A DNA stretch of 64,000 nt, taken from positions 45,828,464 to 45,892,463 of the forward strand of contig JAPXFY010000013.1 of the NCBI GenBank assembly GCA_030674185.1, in the 5' to 3' direction. The DNA is from Monoplex corrugatus (taxonomy: Eukaryota > Mollusca > Gastropoda > Littorinimorpha > Ranellidae). Numbering within the stretch: position 1 is the first letter of the stretch; each line of letters starts with the position of its first letter. Position numbers and translations under genes: made by a program. Positions 45,574-55,230 of this stretch are shown one piece after another. Under the pieces are notes generated by a model, which was given only the letters and a program-made list of their open reading frames with translations, ran no database searches and was not told where the DNA came from.

Positions 45574-48500
45574 GACAACACACACACACACTAATACACA
45601 GAGATTTAGAATGTCACAAAACAAAATCTTCTGTTCATTGTTATAATATTCTTTATTTAGGTTTTGAAACTGAATAGAAGGCTATGAGTTGTATTATTTG
45701 TAAAGTAGGCCATCCATTCGCTTACCGGTATGTAGTTGTTTCAATTTGTAGTCAGTATCTGGAAAGGATATGCCTATTGTCATTAATTTGTTTTAACGGG
45801 AAGATTGCATCTTATTTAGTAGTAGCCTATTACTAGGTATTCCAAAGTGCTCTTCGCGGGCGGCGAAAAGTACGGCAAAGTGCGATTTTTCACTGGTTTT
45901 CAACTTGCTCGTTCTCAACAAAATGCAGTGTCAGAAATAAAAAACATAGATCATGTTGGTCTGTGATCCTGTAAGCTTTGTTTAAAGTCAAAATAAATCA
46001 ATAAGTGTAACATTTACCGTTTGAAATATGCTTTTGATGATGGGTACTAAATTGTGGTTTTGCTGCTACTGGAACGACGAAATCGGAACGCGGTTTTGAC
46101 ACCTACCTTGAAAACTCGCCTCGAGGAGATAAGCTGGGTCAGATATCAACAAACCATTTACACAGTCAAAAAGACGACTAAATTTGCTTTCATCCGATGT
46201 AAAAAGTGAACTGATAGGCTTCCATTTAGTCAGTCGTTTCGTGCGTTAAAAACTTCTGTCGATGATTTCGCAACCTTACTCAAAACCAATCTCACCATAT
46301 TTTCCACTGTGCAAAAGGCCAAGGTTTCAACTTTCAACTTCTGCTATTTGCATATGGATTCAACCACTGGCTGTCTTCCTCGAGGACTGAGAACAACGCA
46401 ACCTATTTTCGCTTTCTCTTAGCGTCTGACGTGCAATGGCGGACACGCGCGAAGATCGTTCGGGCGAGCACATGGACGTCGAAGTTTACGTCGACCGCTC
46501 CAGCCACGACGAATCAAGCGATCCAACTTATCCAGAGGGTAAGTGAAATATCTTGCAATTTGTTTACTATTACTTTTCGACATTTTCTTTCCTGATTTTA
46601 GAATATAATTGTTTGGAAAGCGCAGAGCTGCAGCACCCACACTATCATGAATATGTTAGAAGGTAGGGGTAGGTGACGGTTTGGGGTGCGGTAATTTTAC
46701 ACTTACAGAGAGTGAGATCAGGCATATGATTAAAGGAAAATGTTTACAAAAGATTTTTTTAATAATCCATGCCTTTATTATATTTATTTATAATGATGTT
46801 AATGAGAGATTAGCGATTTATTGTGGTCACGTGACCAACGCTTTGATCGATCGATAGTCGAATCGGCCGAGTGCCCTCCCTTGACTTCACTCGATCTGGT
46901 TCAGTATCGTTCAATAATTTCACAATGTTACACCTTTTTCTTTTCTGCCTTTGTGTAAACTTCCTGAATGGTACCATTGAAACAAATTTGCATGTTTATC
47001 AATAGCAATGCCGCATGAAAAATTGAAATTGGGTTTTGAGTTAAAAGATTGATATGGTTTTGAAGATATTGTTGTTCTGAGTAAAAAGCAGTTTAAATTT
47101 TTCAGATCGGACTATTAGTTTACGAGATATTCGAATTTGATGCGTCAAAAATTTCTTAAATTTTGGTACCACGTCTTAGTGGGACAAAGAAGGACCAGCT
47201 GTCACAGAACAAACCCATCAAATGGCATGGTATGCTGATTTTGCTGGAAATGACATTCATTTTGTAATTGTGAGAGACAGACAGGACCAAATGTCATAAA
47301 ATTTTGATCGTTGATGTATTTTTGTATGCCGAATTGAATGAAACCATTATCGTAACTCTGCGACGAGCCATTTTTGTCTTATTACAGGAAACATGTGATA
47401 TTTGGCATGTTTTATCTGTTTTTCATTAATAATTGCCCATATTGTATTAATAACAGACAAAAATGAAGCTAGAAACAAAACAAGGATATATAATCATTTC
47501 ATGAGATAGATATAAAATCATTTTGCTTATCGTTCAAGTGTCTTATTACTGCAAATTAAACCAAAAAAGTCACGACTCGCTACTTCAGTAGTCTTATGAA
47601 TAATTTGTAATATTTCATCAGTTTCTGTACATATAAAAGGAAATCTGAGAATCAATGACTTCTGGAATCACTTAAATAGTTGAAATATTAAAAATTACTG
47701 CATGCTTTTATGCTGCAGGCTATCCAAAAATATCATCTGATCAATATTCTACTAAAAACTAAACACACACACATACACATACACATACAACACATACACA
47801 TACACACACACAGAGGAAAACATATCACTATCAGACAAGATTTTTGCACAGTACATTTGATTTTTATTTTATTCATCAGTGTTTAGAAAACTGACTGACT
47901 GACTGTGGATGAGTCAAGTCCCCGAACACTTAGCACAGCCAGCATCCAAAGAAAACTTCTGGGAGGATATGGGACCGCTCGCCATTCAGGAACAGGTCAC
48001 TTAACTCCTAGTCCTACAATAGAGAAATATATGAATTTCTGCATAATATATACTATTCATTGAGAGACTGGAAAGGAAAGGAAACCATAATGCATAGTCT
48101 CCACATCAATATTACTTTAACATTAAGCCCAAACTCGCGACTTTGATTTTTAGCATATTACTGGTAAAAATCCATCAAAGCAGAGCAATCCTGCTAAGTG
48201 TTTCCAGTGTACTCTTGCCCTTTAATACGAATCAATAATAGGCTACTACTAAATAAGATGCAATCTTCCCGTTAAACAAAATTAATGACAATAGGCATAT
48301 CCTTTCCAGATACTGACTACAAATTGAAACAACTACATAAGCTAATGGATGGCCTACTTTACAAATAATACAACTCACAGCCTTCTATTCAGTTTCAAAA
48401 CCTAAATAAAGAATATTATAACAATAAACAATGAACAGAAGATTTTGTTTTGCGACATTCTAAATCTCTATGTGTATTAGTGTGTGTGTGTGTTGTCAGA

Positions 48501-48611
48501 GAGAGAGAGAAAGAGAGAGGATCATGCCTGTTAACAATGACTTGGATATGAATGTACTGGGGCCTATTTACTTATTTATTCATTTTTTGTTATTTATTCA
48601 TTTTTTGTTCT

Positions 48612-48669
<58 letters not shown>

Positions 48670-51600
48670 CATGTCAAGGAAAGTACATTGACTTGCACAG
48701 AATTGTTTGTTGATTTGAAAAAAAAATTATTTAGATCTGTTTATTCATTCATTTAAAATTTGAGTGAGAGAGAGAGAGAGAGAGAGAGAGTTGGAGGACG
48801 CGGGTTACCCCTCTGTTTGGGCAAACCCATTTTCCACGGCCCCGGGAAGCCCGTCGATCACATAGCATTTTTAGTAGTAAACTCGCCCGTCATGGGGTGA
48901 GCAAGTCTACACAGCGACATGCGAATTAGCATGACCTCGGGAAGGAAATGGTTGACAAATCAAGCTTCGGCTAACAACTCCGAATCGAGTTCAAACGCAG
49001 TAGTCCTTTTCTTGAAAAATACAATGTTACAGATAAAACAGAACTTGATCTGTTGATTGCTAGATCTAGATCTAGTCTTTGACAGCGCAAAACTTGCCGA
49101 GCTGAAACTTGCACAGCGTTCTGTTTCGCGTTGTAGGCCTACTCAGGCTACTGGCGTCGGCACATTCCGACGTTGATCTGGTACAGATCCTCTGTAAAAA
49201 GTTGGCGTACGGCCGTATTTTAAATCAAATTGATTTCATATTACACATGCATATAGAAAAAAGCATGTAAAATCGAATCCCGCCGACGACAAGTTCCAAA
49301 AATGGCGACTTGCCTGCAAACTTTTCCGATGAAAAAAAGCAAAACTTTGGAAGCGTCGATCTCTGTTCGAAACTGGCACACACAGGTGTCGTCGGGATAT
49401 ATCATTCTGTTACATTAATTCTCATTGGCTGCAAAATTACAATGTGATTGGTTCACAAATATAGCCGTACCGACCGAAATAGTGAAGCATCCCGAACAAA
49501 CTTCGATTCTAAACGCATACCATATCCGCGATTGCGCCCGAAGCGCGGATTTTCGACTTTCTCATCAAATAACTAATTCCATTTTCGCTCTAAATATATA
49601 AAAAGTTAATCATTCAAATCTTTATTCATTTCTTATTCACATAAGACAAAAAATAAGAATGAAACACCGATTAAAGAGGCAGTAATACTTGATTGAACCG
49701 AAGACCCCCCCAGTTTTGCGGCCGGCCCCGGTTTTCCCCAGTTTTTGGTACCACAAATTTGACGTCGCGTTTCGGTTCGCACGGCATTGCTATTATCAAT
49801 CCTATTATTTTTAGGCCCAATATTATTATCACCTAGTTCAACAGCTTTAAAAGTTTATTATTATTATTAATATTGTTATCATATTTTTGTTATTATTATT
49901 TTACTATCATTATTCATTATTTATCATTATTATTATTATTATTATCATTATTTCATTATTAGTTTACTATCATTCATTGCTATTTATTATCATTACTATT
50001 ATTGTCATCAAAAATAATATTTAAACAAAATAAAGTAGGCCTACCAGGTTAATGGGTTGGACACTATGAACCTTCCTAACTAGGCCTATAGTGTTTATGA
50101 GATAAATTTTGTTGTGCTGATTTGAGTAGGCCTAAATGTATGGGACATTTTACTTTGCCCACTGCTTTGTGAGTTAGGGTAAGGTATTATAATTTTATTT
50201 TCAAAGCTGACAATAATACTGGTAGGCTTCTTACAGCTCCACACTAATCTCTCTCTCTCTTGATCCTTTCTCTCTTTGACAGGCAGGGAAGTTAATTGAG
50301 CAGGGGTACAAAAGTCCTTGTGCTCCTGCATGTTTTATGTTCTAGTTTTTTGGATTTGTTTTTGTTTTGGTCAGTATTTGCCTCTTGCTCTGTATGTATA
50401 GGCCTGTTTGTCCCTACAAATGGGATTTTCACATTGCGCTACAGGATAGAACAGATAGATGTACTAATACTTTCCCTCTACACTATTTTTCTCACAGATG
50501 ATCTCTTCATGAGGATGAAGGAGCGATTTCTTAAGACTGGCAGAGGGCGGAGACCTAGTCTTTTGGACAACTTTGACAGCAATGATGATGAACTGCATCT
50601 TAACATGTTTTAATTTCCTGTCACTTGTGAAGGGGAATCACTGATCATAGACACTGACAAGTATTTTTTTACATTTCATTACAACATGTTTTTTGTAAAA
50701 AGAGATGATTTCTATCTTTTGTGCTTCCAGTTTAAGTTGAAGGCCAGGACAGTTATCTACTGTGATTAAGCAACAGTGCAAGACAATGATGTGGAAGCTT
50801 TTGATAATGTTCTAGACACAGTTAAGGAACAGTTAAAGGTCAAGACATGTTTTAATTGTTGTTTAATGATAAAAAAAAATTTAAAAATTGGCATGTAAAA
50901 ACTATGAAGATGACTTCTTTGAATGAATGTTGTTGATGTACATGTCTTGTTCGATTCGATATGTAAACAAAACGCATTATTTGTTACTATTATCAGCTGA
51001 CATTTGTTATAATTTTGTCATCTGATTTTTGTTTACAGAAAGATTGAAACCTAATCAAGCAAGTAGACTCACCTGAAAACACTTTGAGCGTAAACGACAC
51101 TTCTTCGTTTGTACTTTTATCTTTGCATCTGAACACCCCTTCATTGCTTTTTTGTATATTCTCCAACATTAGGGTGCTAATGTTGTCTCCACTGTCTGCT
51201 TGGCCTTTTACAGCACCTGGAGGCATGGCACTTGAAGGCTCTGCAATCCATTCCTCTGAGTTCTGGCTGGTACAGTTGACTTGTAGAGTTGACCCCTCTG
51301 CCTGCATGAACTCTGCCTGGAAAGGCTGGATCTGCACAGTCTCTGAAAATGAAACATACAAGCAGTAAAAGGTACCATAAATGTGAAGGCTGCTCCATAA
51401 CCCTGTAATTGTGGATACCTCAACATTTCTGGAGACCAGTATCTAAATGGCCATGCCCATCCTTTCTCCCTCACTGCTTTATCTTTTATAACCCTGAACA
51501 AGAACAGGTACCTATTTACAGCTGAATAAAATGGAGGCCCACATGTAATATTTCTTTCAGCCTGGGTCAAATCAATGTAGTCAGATTAGAAAGCATGACT

Positions 51601-52157
51601 TCTACAATTCTATTCCAACAGGTCTTGAGAGAGAAACCAGAAACAGACTGTTACTTTAACAAACTCCACAGATGATATGCAGCAACTGTTGCATGTCATA
51701 TACATCTTATCCAAGTTTACAGGCACTGCTGATACACCATTTTACTTCAGCCACATTTCAAATTCATTTTACGGTCTAAAAGACTCAAGAGAGACTGACA
51801 GTAAATATTTTGTATTCATTCTACATATAGAAAGAACAAAACAAACTCAGCCGAATAAATTACTTCTATAAAAAAGTCTCCATTCACAACAGGTATGTTG
51901 TTACATATTGGCCCTCAGCATAAAAATTAAAACCTAAAAAACAGTTCAGATGTCCAATATCACTGATCTATTGGCCACCCCCACCCCCCTTTTCATTTGT
52001 TTGTTTTTGTTTTCTTCCTGACAAAACTGGCACACTTTTATCAGTCAGACCCAACCAATAATGTAATGGGGACACACACAAAAGTAGAATAAAACAAAAC
52101 TGAACACACACACATAATGATACTCTCCCCCCCCCACCACCTCTCACACACACACAC

Positions 52158-52211
<54 letters not shown>

Positions 52212-55189
52212 GACAAATTTATACATGTGAAAGAACAAAAACACATTGTCTAACTGAGCTGTGAAAAATGACACATCTTATTTTTCTCTATACAGATATC
52301 CTTTTCTTCTGTCCTTGCATGTTTGCACCCTTACTTCTGAAAAGAAAATGTTGAAGGGCTGGACAAGTCTGTACAAAGGCCTGAAATTCTGAAAATGCCT
52401 GAGCTAGGGTTTTACTTTGACAAATTCCTTGTTTTTATCACAAGAGGGTAAAAATCTAACAAAATCCTAGTACAAGGTAATGATGATGCTACAAAAGCTG
52501 ATCCAAAAATGTGATCCAAAAGTCTTGTCAGCTAGGCTGCCACTTCTGTGTTGTTTAGGGTAAATATATTTTCAACTTGTACAGAGATGAAATTTAGCCT
52601 GTGCGAGATCGATATGCACAAAACTACGACACCGTATCTAGTTTTTTTTTTTTTTTTTTTTTTTTTACTGAAAACTGATTAAGTCATGGTGTGTCTGAAA
52701 AATGAATCCTACCATACAGCAGCTCAAATGCTTTGTCTTGATAAAGCTCAAACTTGCAGACAGTCTGATCAAAATTCATGCAATTTGACTATTATACTTT
52801 TTACCACTGGATTGCTAGCTTGTTTACAGATGAGGGCAGACTATCTTGAAAGAAAAGTAGATGAAGTACTGATGTGAAGCCTAGAACATGCAAAGTGTTC
52901 AACTTGTAAAGACAGTAGCTGAAGCGGATACCAGGACAGAATTCAATTTATGAAATATGTGAAATTTATGGTCTCACTTAGCACAACTGAATGAATGGCA
53001 GTTATGATCTTGAAATAGCAGAAGTGGATGCCAGACAGATGGCTCATTCCTGACATAAGGGCAGAAAAAAAAAGAGTTCACTTATGTTCAGAGATCCAAG
53101 CAATTGCTTGAAATATTTGGACTAGAAGTAGAAGCCCCAAACAACTATCATGTGACATGATCACAGATGTCAAAACATCAACCACCTTTATCTATGGCAT
53201 CTCAAACAGTCCAGTCAAATGTGGGTGGGCGCTAATGAAAGTTGTACTACACCTTGGTTTTCAAAGCTGGAGGAGTTTTTCTCCATTTTCTTCAACTTTA
53301 AAGATTCTGTGGCAGTCTATATAAAGCCCAGTCTTATGGCTAAATGTTCTGTAGAAAAGTGTTTTGGAAAGTTGTGCAGTCTCTCAAGGAGCAGCATCTG
53401 AATATGGGTACCAACATAACAACAGTGCCCATAAAATCTTGGTAACAGTGACCTACCCACAAGAACAATCCATTCAAATTCTGCCTCACTCATCCCACAG
53501 CCGAAACTTAGACCCATGCATTAATGCAAACCTTTGTTTTCCCCCCCCCCCCCTTCTGAAACAAAACCCATCTGGCAAAAAGTTTGCAAGAATCCAAAAC
53601 TTGGGATTGGGAAAAGCAGTGAAATCACAGCTTGCTACCATATCTCAAACAAACTATCAAAAATCAGGACTTGAAAATGTGTGAGTGAAATCACAGCTTG
53701 TGACCTTATCTAATATCTCAATCAGACTTAAAAGAAGTACAGAAGTCTTTCACTCTTGGCTAAGGAGCCCAAGACTGTGTGGAAAAGAGAGGACAGTACT
53801 TTGAGACATTCTGAAAATTATATGCACGTTGGACTGCCCATTTTTTTTAAATTGCAAAATAACTATTAAGATTTTTTGATCAACACTCACAACCACAGAA
53901 GATGATCTACAGACCAGAAAAGTAAATAAGTAGTAATTTTACAACAGCAAAACAAAGACTAATAGGTGACAATAGATCAGTACTGCCTTCATACTAAATC
54001 TTAATACTTAGTTCTAAACTGGCAAGTTCATTAATTTAAGTCTTTGCTTTGCTGTCATGGTTGACACTATGACAGTGCAGGATGCTGGTGGACAGGGTGT
54101 GGGGGTCAAAGAGTTAATTTGCAATATGGTTGACTCAGCATTTTCTGTGCTGCTTTAGCAGCTGACCCTAAAGAACTTAAAAATAAATCATGACTGTCAA
54201 AATTTAGTACGAATCAGCCACATCTAATCATCTGGTGACCTACAACCTGTAGACCAGTGCATCAGCTTGAATTTGGTAAATTGATCAATCCATTCATAAA
54301 AGTGACAATACCCATGTTGATGACAGTAAACATTAATATATATTGTTTTAAGTAATCAAAATATTGCTTTACACATATTATATATAGTATATAGCCATCA
54401 AGATACAGACAGACAGGCAGACACATTCAGACACAAATCACAAACACACACACATTCTTTCTCTCTGTCTTACAAACACACACACTTTCACACTGAGACA
54501 ATGACAGGCCCATCCTCAGATTGAGTTCCTTGCCTTTGGCAAACCCAAAATCACAGGTTTACTGTTAAAAAAAATAGTATTCTTAATTCTTTTGGTGACC
54601 AGATTTAATGTAATATCCATCAAAATCACATGGATATATTTTCTAAGTCTGAGAACGACACAGGTCACAGTACTGAATATTCAGAGGACTGGTGCAGACT
54701 GTCCAAAATAATTCAGATTGGATGGAGTAAACTTAAGTTGTTGAGTAACTGTCCAAAATAATGAAGATTGGATGTAGTAAATCAAAACGTTGAACAATTT
54801 CCTTTAAGTTTAATACAGTGGAACCCGCCTACAATGAAATTCATGGGAGATGGATACGAGTTCATTATGTACACTTACAGCAGTAGTTCATAGAAGCTAC
54901 AATGAAATTCATGGGAGATCGATACGAGTTCATTATGTACACTTACAGCAGTAGTTCATAGCAGCTACAAGTACAAGTAAGAAAAATCAGTGACTTACAC
55001 AATGCTGATAGTTTACCTTACTGGTGAGTTAGATATTGTTCATAATACACTACTCTTTACATCATCATTATGATGGTTAACAGCAGGTGGTTGTATGGTT
55101 CAGTTAATGAAGTAGCCAAACACACACACACACACACACAACACACACACACAACACACACACACACACACTCACACACACACACACAC

Positions 55190-55230
<41 letters not shown>

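Larger units (their letters stand above)
44332..49793. mobile_element. 5.5 kb element with 1.5 kb inverted arms
   Basis: The left arm (44332-45833) and right arm (48236-49793) are inverted copies. The outer ends read TAGCAATGCCGTGCGAACC and GGTTCGCACGGCATTGCTA; inside, AAACCGGGGCCGGCCGCAAA faces its complement, and so on to AGTAGTAGCCTATTA / TAATAGGCTACTACT. A TA dinucleotide flanks GCAATGCC on both sides and may be the target duplication. The arms differ by small indels, for example about 20 bp at 49525-49550, and by CT/GA microsatellite length (51 bp of GA at 48617-48667). The 2.4 kb centre contains a coding exon (46436-46538). No transposase was recognised. It lies in basigin intron 2. Confidence 0.85.

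Noticed and set aside
47840..48005. Possible middle exon in the core of the inverted element (LWMSQVPEHLAQPASKENFW)
   Set aside because: All frames from the acceptor meet a stop before this stretch, and the proposed donor GTCACT is poor.
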